From: Craspedostauros australis
Lineage: Eukaryota; Bacillariophyta; Bacillariophyceae; Mastogloiales; Achnanthaceae
Direction of reading: 5' to 3'
DNA length: 64,000 bases
Assembly (NCBI GenBank): GCA_026770025.1
Contig: JAMXDE010000022.1
Location: 1,146,058 to 1,210,057, forward strand
Shown here: in pieces, positions 1-10,368 of the stretch
How positions within the stretch are numbered: position 1 is the stretch's first letter
Layout: each line of letters starts with the position of its first letter
Translations under genes and position numbers: made by a program
The notes under the pieces: model-generated
The model's input: the letters and a program-made list of their open reading frames with translations, nothing else
The model's database searches: none
What the model was told of the DNA's origin: nothing

Positions 1-2
1 TG

Positions 3-257
3 AAGACACCGATCAAGGTCCGCGTGGACAACATCGGAGCGATCTTCATCGCCAAGAACCCATCAACATCCCAACGATCGCGGCACATCGACGTGCGTCA
101 TCACTACGTGAGGAACATGGTAATCAACAAAACCATCGAAATCATTTTTGTCAAATCCGAGCAGAACACAAGCGACGGATTCACCAAGAACATCAAGGCC
201 GACTTGCAACGTGAACACGAGAAGTCGTACCTTGACACATCGAGAACATTCGAATGA
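3..257 (+). CDS. Ty1/copia polyprotein, C-terminal RNase H fragment (COP-F)
   Basis: This is the last ~84 codons of a copia gag-pol polyprotein whose upstream part lies outside the window. The frame is open from base 3. It carries the RNase H signature VDNIGAIFIA, then SRHIDVRHHYVR and the terminal SDGFTKN block, the usual end of copia RNase H. COP-A, further along the window, has the near-identical blocks VDNVGAIFIASNPSTS and ADGFTKN, so COP-F belongs to the same lineage. The stop is at 255-257. A purine tract and a TG-starting sequence follow at once, as expected for the 3' end of an LTR element. The first catalytic RNase H residues, RT, integrase and gag cannot be judged because they are off the window. 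Confidence 0.85.
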   Translation, partial: KTPIKVRVDNIGAIFIAKNPSTSQRSRHIDVRHHYVRNMVINKTIEIIFVKSEQNTSDGFTKNIKADLQREHEKSYLDTSRTFE

Positions 258-269
258 CCGAATGCACAC

Positions 270-290
270 AGGAAGGGTGTCGAGATGTAT
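270..290 (+). mobile_element. Polypurine tract and start of the 3' LTR of COP-F
   Basis: Thirteen bases after the COP-F stop a tract AGGAAGGG (270-277) is followed by TGTCGAGATG from 278. The same arrangement, AATGGAAGGG then TGTCAGGAATCG, marks the 3' LTR of COP-A. The far end of this LTR could not be found by eye. Confidence 0.5.
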
Positions 291-1056
291 ATGTGAGTAT
301 ATGTCAAGATGTACGTGTATATGTGCATCGTTCACCTGTTATTCTCTCATACGCACTTGGACGGTATAACTACATTCGTGTCGATAGTATACTGTGATTC
401 GTCAGAATTACAGGGGAAATGGAACACACGAAAAGGGGCAAGATTTCTGGAGGAAATTTGCAAATAACGATTTCTGGGAGAATCAGAATATCGTCCGTCC
501 ATGCATCAATGGTACCAAGAGAATCTCGAGGTACTTCCCAACTAAACCTCAGATGACGATATCATCTGACAGACTACTGCATCACCAATGGAACGTGACA
601 TCTGGAGAACAGAAGGACGCCTACTGACGTCGACAGGATGTCAACATGTCACCACGTCGACAGCTGTCTCCAAGTCAGAGCAGGAGGCGAAGATACGATG
701 ACCCATGAAGATCATGGATACTGAAGGTGAACTTCAAATGGTAAGTACTCATGGAGTAGAAGCCAGTACTGAATGAACGGAGTGTCGAATGCGGAGCACG
801 CATCGAACACGGAGTATCGTGTAGCACGAGCACACGATGGAGAGAGAGAGAATGCAGAGAGGAGCGAGAGAGGATCTCGCGTACCGACTCATAGTCGGAG
901 ACCGAATCTACGAAACAGATTGAAGCGCCGAGAGCATCGGGCAAGACAACTGGTGTACACCGAGAGCATCGGAGTAGCCAACTAATGAAATAGCAAACAG
1001 ACGACTATCAACCACCACCATCTTCCACGATCGTAGGTTACCGTGAGCGGAACTTG
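291..1056. other. No gene recognised; LTR remainder and spacer
   Basis: This stretch probably begins with the rest of the COP-F 3' LTR. Only short overlapping frames without family features are seen. An AG-rich patch with GAGAGAG lies near 840-880. No RNA gene or intact ORF was recognised. Confidence 0.5.
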
Positions 1057-1060
1057 CCAA

Positions 1061-1390
1061 CACATCAGTGCATGAACGCAACAGCACATTTGCGCATTCT
1101 CGTTCTCCCACATCAACTAACCAGCCCATTCAGCCATTGACACATCAGTGCATGAACGCAACAGCACATTTGCACGTCCTCGTTCTCCCACATCAACCAA
1201 CCAGCCCATTCAGCCATCGACACATCAGTGCATGAACGCGGCGGCACATTCGCGCGTCCTTGTTCTCCCATATCAGTGCATGAACGCAACAGCACATTTG
1301 CGCATTCTCGTTCTCCCACATCAACCAACCAGCCCATTCAGCCATCGACACATCAGTGCATGAACGCAACGGCACACTCACATACTTCCA
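1061..1390. repeat. 80-bp tandem repeat, about five units
   Basis: Units start with CACATCAGTGCATGAACGC at 1061, 1141, 1221, ~1269 and 1349. The first steps are exactly 80 bp; the fourth unit is shortened to ~80 bp minus 32. The array decays after 1380 into CCAGCACACTCATAC-like sequence and ends directly before the family 1 start codon at 1464. Confidence 0.9.
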
Positions 1391-1463
1391 CATCAATGCA
1401 CCAGCACACTCATACTCCCACCTCGACCACCCAGCACAATCAGCCATTGACACACGCCCCACA

Positions 1464-1672
1464 ATGGTTGGCTCTGAAGTCTGTTTCTACAAAAATGGGC
1501 CTGATGCTACAGAGCTGATCAATGCTTTCTTGGATGAACCAACAAAATGGCACTGGGAGGCAACACCTCTACGTCTGCAGCATTCTTTCTTGCTCAAGTA
1601 CAATGCAAAGAAGTTTGTTTGGACCTCCGTGAATTCAAATGAGCACTGGTGAAGAAGGGTTTGTTTCATCGT
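1464..1672 (+). pseudogene. Family 1 copy A, exon 1 (decayed)
   Basis: The block starts at an ATG with MVGSEVCFYKNGPDATE and aligns through its whole length with the open exon 1 of copy B at 7087-7294 (shared PTKW.WEA.RL...HSFL.KY core). Relative to copy B it has a one-base deletion near 1625 and a CGA-to-TGA stop near 1640, so it no longer encodes the exon. Both copies end at a GTAAGT donor, here at 1673. The protein family is not recognised. The block begins immediately after the 80-bp array. Confidence 0.65.
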
Positions 1673-1811
1673 AAGTATGACACTCCCAGCAACATTGTGA
1701 ACATTCCATCCTGAGCATCTCTGTTCTCAACAAGGCTACTTCTCATCATTTTCTTTCTCTCTGTCATTTGTCACCAACATACGCCCTTCATTGCTTTGAC
1801 ATTTCATCCAG
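1673..1811 (+). other. Probable spliceosomal intron of family 1 copy A
   Basis: The donor is GTAAGT at 1673 and a pyrimidine-rich acceptor ends TTTCATCCAG at 1811. The matching intron of copy B has the same phase (one base of a codon before the intron) and runs 7295-7482, while the intron sequences themselves do not align. Conserved exon edges with diverged intron sequence support a real intron. Confidence 0.6.
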
Positions 1812-4171
1812 AGGACGGCATGCCAAACAAGATTTCTATCAAGAAGCTTGGTGCCAACCTCCGGCCTCTGGATGAACCAGCAGCTGATGACTCTGTGCTG
1901 GAAGCCTCCAATCATAATTCCAACCACAATAACGGCCACAGCTGCACCAGCAGGAACAGCACCAACAGGACTGATGCCAACAACAACAACAAAAGGCCAG
2001 CACCAAGCAGACGAATCACACGAAGCAGCACATATGATAGATCAAGCAAGGATGGCACTTCTGCCTCTACTGCTCCCAATGACACAGATGGGAGCAACGA
2101 CAGTGCATGGGCTGCATACAAGGATGCATCAGACAATATCAAAGAGACGGATTCTGATGATGACATCAACTACCTTGGGATGTCCAACAAAGGGGTCGAA
2201 AACAGATCCCAAACCATCCCCCTGGACCCCATCACTGCAAGATTTGGCACCTTTTTTGAGCTATCAGAGGCCCAAAGAGTTGCCAAGTTTCGCAAGCTGA
2301 GTCAAACCATTGAGGTCTTTCACACAACTCAAGTGTGGAGGCCTTGTGGTGAGAGATATCGTATGGTTGGGGTGGATTTCCATATGCCTGTGTGCACCAC
2401 CAGGAATGATGCAACAGTGACCATCGAAAGTTGGAAGGTGGACGGCATACCTCGGATGTTCCTGGTGTTGCTATATAAGCCACCAACAGCTTTTGGAGAT
2501 GACGGAAGCATTGTCGATACACTCATTGACAAGTTGGGCCAACCATTCTCTGACGCAGGACAGAAACGGGCTGCCCATGTGCAGCAGTTTCGGAATGAAG
2601 ACTTTGCAGAGTCATTCCGATCAGAAATGCTTGTGCCCATGCCATTTCCTATTGATACCATCTTCTGTGACACACCATGCCAAAAATTGGGAGGAGTGGT
2701 CTGGTTACGTCATGCTTTGCGGGACAATGACGGTGTCACCCACAACATCCTCACTATAACGGTACGTTTGAAGGAAGCCACCAATGTTGGTGTGACCCGC
2801 CACTTCTCTGTATTCCATGGTCTGGGCTTTACAGATGGTGACGGAAACCATCAGGATGGCCATGACAAAGTCACTAACACACAAAGCTGCGCCACCAACA
2901 TTACCACCCAAAATGCAAACAACACTCTGACAAGCACAATGACCAATAAGGTCGGCACTGCAGCCACAACGGCTGGCAACAGCATCACACCATCAACACC
3001 ACAGCCCACAATCGAGTTGGGAGGTCGCCACCCCACGCCAGCGGGGGACAGTCTGCGCAACAACAACAACAGACAACTACCATCAGCCACACAGCCAAGA
3101 CTGGATGGCCAACAGGCCATGCCCGCAGCTTCCGCAATCAATCACCCAACTGCAACCCAGACCGCCACTGAAGACTCCATGTCAGTTATGACAGACAGTA
3201 CCGATATAATGCGAGATCGTATTGAAATCAAGAGGGCAACAATTGAGATGATGGAGGCTCAACTGGCGCTCAAGGTGGAGGCTAAGCATGTGAAGAAGGC
3301 ACAGAATGAAGCCTTGCAACAGAGACCCAGATTGTTTGGAGACATCAACGGAGCACGACGAGCAACAAAAAAGCCTCGCCTTGCCAAAGAAGTGCCCCTG
3401 GCAGGTCCCGAAGTCAGTGTGGATGTCTCCCCAAATGGCAACAGATGGTGGGAGCATGGGGATATCAGCCTCGATGCGGCGTTGGTTGAAGGTGCTGGCC
3501 AGTCGGCAAGCAGATCAGTTGGTGGAGATCCAACAGCAACAGTTCTGGCAGGTGTGAGAGCTGGTGCACGACGGTACATGCACCATCGCCCAAGTTTGGA
3601 TGAAAGAAACATTCTCCCATCCCCTGTACGGGCCCGACCATCCCAGGAAGGCAATACCCATCACACAACACGAACAAATATTCAGGCGATGCCACCACCG
3701 CGATCACCAGCAGCAGCATTGGTGGAAGGCTCAGACAGTGGAAGAGTAAGGGCACAGGCAGAGGGGACGGCAGCAGCAGGATCGCCTCTTCGGGTCCTAC
3801 CAGCCCACGAAGGAGATGCCCATCACACAACACGAACAGGTATGCAGGCAATGCCATCACCGCGATCACCAGCAGCAGCATCGGTGGAAGGCTCAGACAG
3901 TGAAAGACTAAGGGCACAGGCAGAGGGGACAGCAGCAGCAGGATCGCCTCTTCGGGTCCTACCAGCCCAGGAAGGAGATGCCCATCACACAACACGAACA
4001 GATATGCAGGCAATGCCATCACCAACAGCAGTAACAGCAGAAGCCAAAAGCACCAGGATCGGAATGACATCGCCAACAGCAATGCTCGAATCAACTGAAA
4101 CGGTCCCTGGAGATGATAAAAGGGCAGCAGAGCAGAAGGGAGTTCGGAAGAAGCACTGGAGGTTGAAGTAG
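1812..4171 (+). CDS. Unrecognised acidic, repeat-bearing protein (family 1 copy A, exon 2)
   Basis: This long open exon encodes ~786 residues. Its N-terminal third aligns with copy B: first the DG(M/Q)P..IS..KLG..LRPLD segment after the acceptor, then an acidic DSD-rich segment, then a well conserved block (about nt 2300-2510) with FHTTQVWRP, VDFHMP, NDATVTIES and PRMFLVL.YKPP. A Gln/Asn/Thr-rich middle and a predicted helix near nt 3200-3320 (RIEIKRATIEMMEAQLALK) follow. The C-terminal region holds three ~54-residue repeats. The reading frame from a non-ATG codon at 1796 is an artefact of reading through the acceptor; the first internal ATG is at 1820. Near 4140 a +1 shift opens another ~45 residues to a stop at ~4288, so the tail is probably frameshifted. 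No function is assigned. It could be an accessory gene of a mobile element or a multicopy subtelomeric gene. Confidence 0.6.
3630..4035 (+). repeat. Three in-frame ~162-bp repeats inside family 1 copy A
   Basis: The phrase HHTTRT recurs at nt ~3658, ~3820 and ~3985. Each is followed by QAMP.PRSPAAA and VEGSDS..RAQAEG, giving three ~54-residue units, the last truncated. Units two and three are nearly identical, which suggests recent tandem duplication. Confidence 0.85.
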
Positions 4172-5380
4172 CATCAACAACATCAACACCATCAACAGAA
4201 GGAGGGATGGAAGAACAAAACCCTCAACACGAGGATGCCAATGAGGTGAATGAGCAAGGAGAGGCAACTGCTACTGGGATGATGACTTGAGGGAGGCCAG
4301 CACGACAGCGCCGTGGTGATGCAGGTTGACTGCCTCAGTATGGCGAATGAAAGTTGTAGATGCAGAAGAGAATGGCATAAATAGTGGAGTCAGAATGTGC
4401 AACTTTTGCTTGTTGTAACTAGACAAATCCTGCCGATGGAATGCAACAAGTCAACTGGCAAGAGAGTCACAACAACATCCGCAACCCCCATTCGAAGAGA
4501 GGGGAACATGCTGGCTCTGTGGCTGTCGAATGTGTGGAATTTCATGGAAGGGGTGGAGGATCCGCAGACCAGAATGACAAAATCCAAAAAACGACAAAAT
4601 GCAGTACATGCACAACACAAGAATAAGCAGAAAAGCCACAAGTCCCTTTGGAAATACGTAAGAATGTTTCGCCATTTGGTTGCCTGCATCCATTTTTTAC
4701 TTTCGTTTTGCTTTGTCGCAATTCGCAAAAAAAAAACGCCGTTTTCCCTTCCTCCCCATGGTCAGACACACAACCACACAAGTAGAATCGACCAGGCTGG
4801 ATCACACCAAACCAGCAACCGGCATGCACAGAGACACTGAGGGAGATTGGGCTGCTGTGTCGAACACTGCATGTGCCATCTTCGACTGGAAGTGCCGCGC
4901 TTGGACTAAGACATTCCATTGTTCTATTTCGCGTTCGGATCGTGGAACACGGACTTACTCATGTTGTCGCGTCTTGCGCTGTTTGGATCGAAACAGTGTT
5001 TCTCCTGTATTGCCTGGAGCGCATTGGCCCCACATGCTGGTCGGTGTGAACGCACATTGCAAAGTTGAACGGTTGGCGACATGAGGCGCCATGTACTGGG
5101 GATGTTGCTGTGGTGGTTGCAGTTTCAGACAGACACCTTCAGGAAAATTGGTAAAATCAACGACATATCGCATTTATTAGCCCTTTCTCATCCCATTTTG
5201 GCGTACGTTCGAGACTATTTAATGCCTTTTGCGTCGATTGGGACATGAAAAACAAAATTTAGACTCAAATTTGTAGCGTTTTGTACACTTCATGCCACTA
5301 TTGGAGATATCAGCGTCTTTGGGACGATTGTGTTGCGGATTAGTGGGAATGTGCTGAACCGTTGTTTCCAACCTGTCCCT
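4172..5380. other. No gene recognised; frameshifted tail of family 1 then spacer
   Basis: The first ~115 bases continue an acidic reading frame (GGMEEQNPQHEDANEVNEQG) in a different phase from the main ORF. Beyond 4290 only overlapping short frames occur, with no motif that could be assigned. An A9 run lies near 4728. Confidence 0.5.
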
Positions 5381-5750
5381 ACGAGGGTGTATTTAACCAA
5401 TACAACCAAATGTCCCATCCTCCATGGTTTTTTTTTTTCAACATTTGGAAACTTCCACCACGTCTGCTTCGGAATGTGACGTTGCGACTTGCTCGTCCTC
5501 TATTCGTGAGGTGGGATTTTGCCGCCCCAACGAATTGTCCGATCCTGGATGGTCTTTTCACGACCTTGCGAGTCAACCGCAACCACTGGTGCGGAATGCG
5601 CTGTGGCATTTTCCTCCTTCTCAACTCACGAGGGTGTGGTTCACCCCTACAGCTGACTGTCGAATCCTGCATGGCCTTTCCGCTACCTTGTGAGACCACG
5701 ACCAATGACGATGGTTGTCACATGGTGACTCGTTTGCGCCAGGTTCTGTG
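5381..5750. repeat. Degenerate ~122-bp tandem repeat, three units
   Basis: Three related stretches begin CTACGAGGGTGTATTT (5381), TCGTGAGGTGGGATTT (~5503) and CACGAGGGTGTGGTTC (~5627). Each continues to a (A/T)CCT(C/G)(C/G)ATGG box ~45 bases later. Identity is modest, so this is an old array. Confidence 0.5.
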
Positions 5751-5870
5751 CATGCCCATGACCAGAAAGAAACGCATCCGCATCGCGGCAGAGCACACGA
5801 CCGTGCTGTTCGGCTTCAACACAAACGAAGGATGGGAGAAACAAAGGAGCCCACATGAACGCACCAGTAC

Positions 5871-5902
5871 GCGCCAGTACGCGCCAGTACGCGCCAGTAC
5901 AC
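5871..5902. repeat. 10-bp direct repeat GCGCCAGTAC, about three units
   Basis: ACGCGCCAGT is repeated three times in a row just upstream of the large minisatellite. Confidence 0.85.
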
Positions 5903-6019
5903 CCACAGCAGTGTTACAACACGACAGCTCCAGTCGCAACGTCCACCAAAACGGCCATACATCCTGTCCAAACGAGTCGATGATCCCACAAAAACAAAAT
6001 CGCAAAACTAAAAACACAA

Positions 6020-6960
6020 CACAACACCACACGACGCACCACAACACAACACAACCCACCACTCTCATCACGACACACCACAACACAACCCATAACGATC
6101 ACCACGACGCACCACAACATGACGCACCACAACACAACATGACGCACCACAACACAACATGACGCACCACAACACAACATGACGCACCACAACACAACAT
6201 GACGCACCACAACACAACATGACGCACCACAACACAACATGACGCACCACAACACAACATGACGCACCACAACACAACATGACGCACCACAACACAACAT
6301 GACGCACCACAACACAACATGACGCACCACAACACAACATGACGCACCACAACACAACATGACGCACCACAACACAACATGACGCACCACAACACAACAT
6401 GACGCACCACAACACAACACAACACAACACAACACAACACAACACAACACAACACAACACACCACAACACAACACACCACAACATGACACACCACAACAT
6501 GACACACCACAACATGACACACCACAACATGACACACCACAACATGACGCACCACAACATGATGCACCACAACATGACGCACCACAACATGACGCACCAC
6601 AACATGACGCACCACAACATGACGCACCACAACATGACGCACCACAACATGACGCACCACAACATGACGCACCACAACATGACGCACCACAACATGACAC
6701 ACCACAACACAACACACCACAACACAACACACCACAACACACCACAACATGACGCACCACAACATGACGCACCACAACATGACGCACCACAACATGACGC
6801 ACCACAACATGACGCACCACAACATGACGCACCACAACATGACGCACCACAACATGACGCACCACAACATGACGCACCACAACATGACGCACCACAACAT
6901 GACGCACCACAACATGACGCACCACAACATGACGCACCATAACACAATGCACCACAACAC
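6020..6960. repeat. Large two-phase minisatellite: 20-bp then 15-bp units
   Basis: From ~6120 to ~6410 a 20-bp unit GACGCACCACAACACAACAT is repeated about 15 times almost without error. After a pure ACACA stretch (6415-6475) the unit becomes the 15-bp GACGCACCACAACAT, repeated ~15 times to 6700. An ACACACCACAAC interruption follows, then another ~14 copies to ~6940. The flanks (6020-6120 and 6945-7085) carry decayed relatives. Because the unit is short and stop-free, several strands and frames stay open; none is coding. Confidence 0.95.
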
Positions 6961-7086
6961 ACCAAAACGCACCAAAACGCAACAGAACACAACACGACGT
7001 GACACAACACGACGCAGCCACAACACGACGCAGCCACAACACAAACACACAACACCTTACACCAACGCACACACAACAACACAACA

Positions 7087-8160
7087 ATGGTGGGCTCTGA
7101 TGTCCGTTTTTACAAAGATGGGCCTGATGCGGCTGCCTTGACGAAGGCACTAATTGACGACCCAACAAAATGGAACTGGGAGGCAGAACGTCTGCGTCTC
7201 CACCATTCATTTCTATGCAAGTATTATTCCAAAAAAATTGTTCAGACTCTACGTGACTTCAAACGAAGTTTGGTCAAAAAGAACTTGTTCCACAGTAAGT
7301 GCACATGTGGTTGAAGTAGTTCCGTGTCGATGTGTGTGCTGAAGTCTCTGTTCTCTGACCACCATGTGATCAAGCATCATTTGCGTACAACATCGTCATT
7401 CCACCCACGTCTCACCCCTTGCCTTTCTCTGTTTGTGGTACACACCAACATGTGTGGTTTGCACATTGCAAATGCAACAAAGTGGATGGCCAGCCCCATC
7501 AGATCTCTCAATCAAAACTTGGATCCAAGCTCCGTCCACTTGACAACATGGACACCACGACATCCACCTCTGACAACCACAACCACAGCAACAACGTCTC
7601 CAACACATAAAGAGAACTAACAAGGAGCATAGTCACAGCCATGCAGCAAGAATCAGAAGTCCACGCCGTCGCAACCACCAGAGGGCACTCAAGCACACCC
7701 CAGCTTCAACCCCATGCTGCAGAGGATACTGACAGCAGCGTCCAGAGCATGTTGGATGCTTCAAGCCATGATTCCGATGTTGTGGACAGTGACTCCGACC
7801 ATGACATTGGATATGTTGGAGTGAAACTTGAGCCAGTGTTACCCCACACAAGGATCCACCCAGTGGCCCCATCACTGCAAGGCTTCAACGTTTCTTCCAC
7901 CTTCCAGAGGAGCAATGTGTCACACAGTTCCGTAAATTTCGTCGAACCATGGAGGTGTTTCACACAACACAAGTGTGGAGGCCTCCTGGTGAGAAGAATC
8001 GGATGATTGGTGTGGACTTCCACATGCCAGCCTGCATCACCAAACGTGATGCAACTGTCACAATTGAGAGCCAAAAGGTTGGCAGCGTACCCCGCATGTT
8101 CCTTGTCCTCATCTACAAACCACCAGAGGCTTTTGGAAAGGATGGGAGTATTGTTGATGT
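7087..8160 (+). pseudogene. Family 1 copy B, truncated pseudogene
   Basis: Exon 1 (7087-7294) is intact: MVGSDVRFYKDGPDAA through NLFH, ending at the GTAAGT donor. Exon 2 resumes after AACAAAG at 7483 with DGQPHQISQSKLG. It then meets a TAA at 7608, a frameshift near 7860-7900, and reads on in the shifted frame with MEVFHTTQVWRPPG, VDFHMP and PRMFLVLIYKPPEAFG. Homology to copy A stops at GSIVD near 8155-8160. The sequence there passes directly into the antisense end of family 2 copy C. Copy A continues for ~560 codons past this point, so copy B lacks its C-terminal two thirds. The start codon follows the CA-rich minisatellite after only a few bases, mirroring copy A next to its own array. Confidence 0.7.
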
Positions 8161-9460
8161 CATGCTCCTGCATCTCTACAGTCATGGCGCTGCTGGACTT
8201 GAGGAGGTGAGGCCTCACAATGGGCTGAAGCTTCCCCTTGAGTTCTGGATGCAGCTGCTCAACTGTCAGTTCTGACATGTCGTCAATCTGACCCACATAC
8301 ATGTCAGATCTGTCAGAGAGACTGCAGAAGTAGAGGTGCATTGCATTGGAGGTGGTGGTATAGTCCCCAATGATGCGAGCATTGGCATCACCAGAGGATA
8401 TTGGCAGTTTGTGTAACTTGGCCTTGCACATTTCATCATTGATGCGGCCTGTGCGAGGCGAGTGGGCAGAGAAGAACCTCTTGGGATACCCCGCAAGGAG
8501 GCAGAGATTGCTTGTGATGTTGTTGATCCTTTCAGTGCTTGCAACTCCAAAGAGTTTGTCCGGATGCTTCCAAAGCTGGTTTCTGTGGCTTTTGAGGAAC
8601 CTTGCCATTGCCACTGAAGCTTCCTCGGCTAGTACAGCCTCTCGTGGTGCCATGTCTGTTTCAGCCTTCTTCTGGGAGGCAAAGTAGATGATGTAACGCT
8701 TGGTCTTGTGGTCATACTTTGGCCATTTCATTGCCTTGCTCACTGCAGCCTTTCCTCTTGCTCCTGTCTTGAAGAGGAAGTAGAGAAGAGCAATGTCACA
8801 GTACCCATATGGTGTTGGGTGTGCCGCAAGCTGTAGACGCCGGATGTCAGGGAGGATTATTGGCTCTGCTCATTGCACGTTCTGTGCTGACCTGACGCAG
8901 ATCCGCTTGAGGTTCGTGTAAACGATGGCACAGTGTTCAGAGTCCTTTCCAAGCTGCTTGAGGCCCGCAGCCGCGTTGTAGGTGTCGGTCCAACCCTTGA
9001 AGCGTTGAGTGATCTCATGGAAGGCCATCCGGGCATCCTTGGCCATGATGGTCAGCAGGCTTATTGTTGGTACACGATAGAGTACCACCCAGGTGATGTA
9101 GAGTGCCAGACAGGAACCCAATGCATCATTGGGGAGCATTGTCTCCCATGTTTGCTGCTTGGTGAAGTCCACAGGATCCCGGTTGGGATTATTGTCTGCT
9201 TGATGGTCTTTGTAGACAATATCTTCCCAGTTGTTGTGCTCAAAGAAGTCATCAATCAGCTGGCGCATCCTGTGGAGTTCTTGCTTCTCCTTGGGGCGCA
9301 GATAGATGTGTGGATCAACCCTCACCATGTTGAAGAAGCCAAACATGGTGTGAGTGTCTGGAAAGAGATCATCCAGCAACTCACGCATGATATCATCATC
9401 CCTTGGGTTGGCATTGTTGGCTTTTTCAGCCATGTTGGCATTGGTGTTGCGGTCAGTCAT
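8150..9460 (-). pseudogene. Tyrosine-recombinase-like protein, family 2 copy C
   Basis: The start is MTDRNTNANMAEK at 9460, and the frame reads leftwards to ~8150. The N-terminal half is a helical domain (YLRPKEKQELHRMRQLIDDFF; ALYITWVVLYRVPTIS). A single in-frame TGA follows NVQ near 8872, where copy D has an Arg codon. The rest shows a tyrosine-recombinase order: box I Arg in FLFKTGARGKAAVSK, a Lys/beta segment KTKRYIIYFASQKK, box II H-x-x-R in FSAHSPRTG, and a candidate nucleophile Tyr in GDYTTTSNAMHLYF. Assignment to the phage-integrase/Crypton-type superfamily rests on this motif order only. The C-terminal tail present in copy D is missing because the gene runs into family 1 copy B. Apart from the stop, the frame is open and the catalytic set is complete. 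Confidence 0.6.
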
Positions 9461-9524
9461 GGTGTGATGTACTGTGCTGTGATATGCCGTGTTGTGATTG
9501 TGTTGAGATACAACTTGGTGTGGC

Positions 9525-9959
9525 TTGTTGCGATATGTTGTGATGTGTTCCAGTGTGGTGTGTTGCAATGGTGGTTCAGCTAGGATCAGCTTCGCTTGTT
9601 GTGGGCGAGAGATCGATGGAGTGGCTCACAGTCAATCTCCTGTTGATGGGGCAAGTGATTCTGGCTCGCAAGGGCGTTGCAATTGGTCTGTCTTTGATTG
9701 TTGTGGGCGAGAGATCGATGCAGGGGATCACAGTCAATCTCCTGTTGATGGGGCAAGTGATTCTGTGTTGGGAATCACAGATACTACGAAACTGCATGAA
9801 GATCAGCAGCAAGTTAATGGCACACTGAATGAAGATCAGCAGCATGTCAGTAGCACACCAGGTGAAGAGAATTGTAAAAGTGGAACAATGAATGTAGAGT
9901 ATGCATGCAAAAGTGGAGATGGGAAATTGTGTGACAAGATGGAAATCTTGGTCTCATAA
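9525..9959 (+). other. Weak ORF across a 102-bp repeat, hypothetical
   Basis: A 144-codon frame contains two copies of CGREID...HSQSPVDGASDS and a Lys/Asp/Glu-rich end. It lies divergently from family 2 copy C, with the starts ~65 bases apart. The protein is unlike anything recognised, and its length may simply reflect the repeat. No splice sites or homologous copy were seen. Confidence 0.2.
9596..9775. repeat. 102-bp direct repeat, about 1.7 units
   Basis: TTGTGGGCGAGAGATCGATG occurs at ~9599 and ~9701, each followed by CACAGTCAATCTCCTGTTGA and GGGGCAAGTGATTCTG. Confidence 0.85.
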
Positions 9960-10368
9960 TTTGCCATCGAGAACAGCAAACAAGAACAACAACAAAACAA
10001 AATAAAAATAAAGCACAATTTGGTGAAACAAGGACTCTCAATTTACGCCAAGTGGATTTCTGAACACACTTCGAAGTGGCAGAAAAGAAACCACTTCAGG
10101 ACAGACAAGATCAGCCCAAGACAGTTGGAAGCTGAGCAGGGATTGTAACTGAACTGACATCAGTACAGATCCAGAACGAGAGAGAGAGAGTCACATCCGA
10201 ATTGATCTGAATGCAAGATCAGACAACAGGAAAGAGGAATACCCAAGAGAAGCTGGCACTTCACTGAAAACAAGTCAGTCAGACAGAGAGAAGCAAGCAA
10301 TCAACTGAACAAGTCAGTGAGCAAACAGGAGGAAAAGAATCGAATCAAGACAGCAAGAGATCAACACC
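9960..10368. other. No gene recognised; leader upstream of a gag fragment
   Basis: The stretch is AG-rich with repeated GACAG, AGTCAG and (GA)n. It precedes a copia gag start codon and resembles a retrotransposon leader. No LTR edge was identified. Confidence 0.4.

Noticed and set aside
258-1040. Complete 3' LTR of COP-F
   Set aside because: Only the start is supported by the purine tract; no matching end or second copy was found, so the end is not called.
1796-1811. Non-ATG start of the long family 1 frame
   Set aside because: These bases form the intron acceptor; the matching copy enters the frame by splicing at the equivalent point.
6020-6960. Possible CRISPR-like array
   Set aside because: Units are directly contiguous with no spacers, and the context is eukaryotic.
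5914-7210. Very long minus-strand frames rich in Cys, Val and Trp, and + strand His/Asn/Thr frames
   Set aside because: They are translations of the 20-bp and 15-bp minisatellite, open in several frames only because the unit lacks stops.
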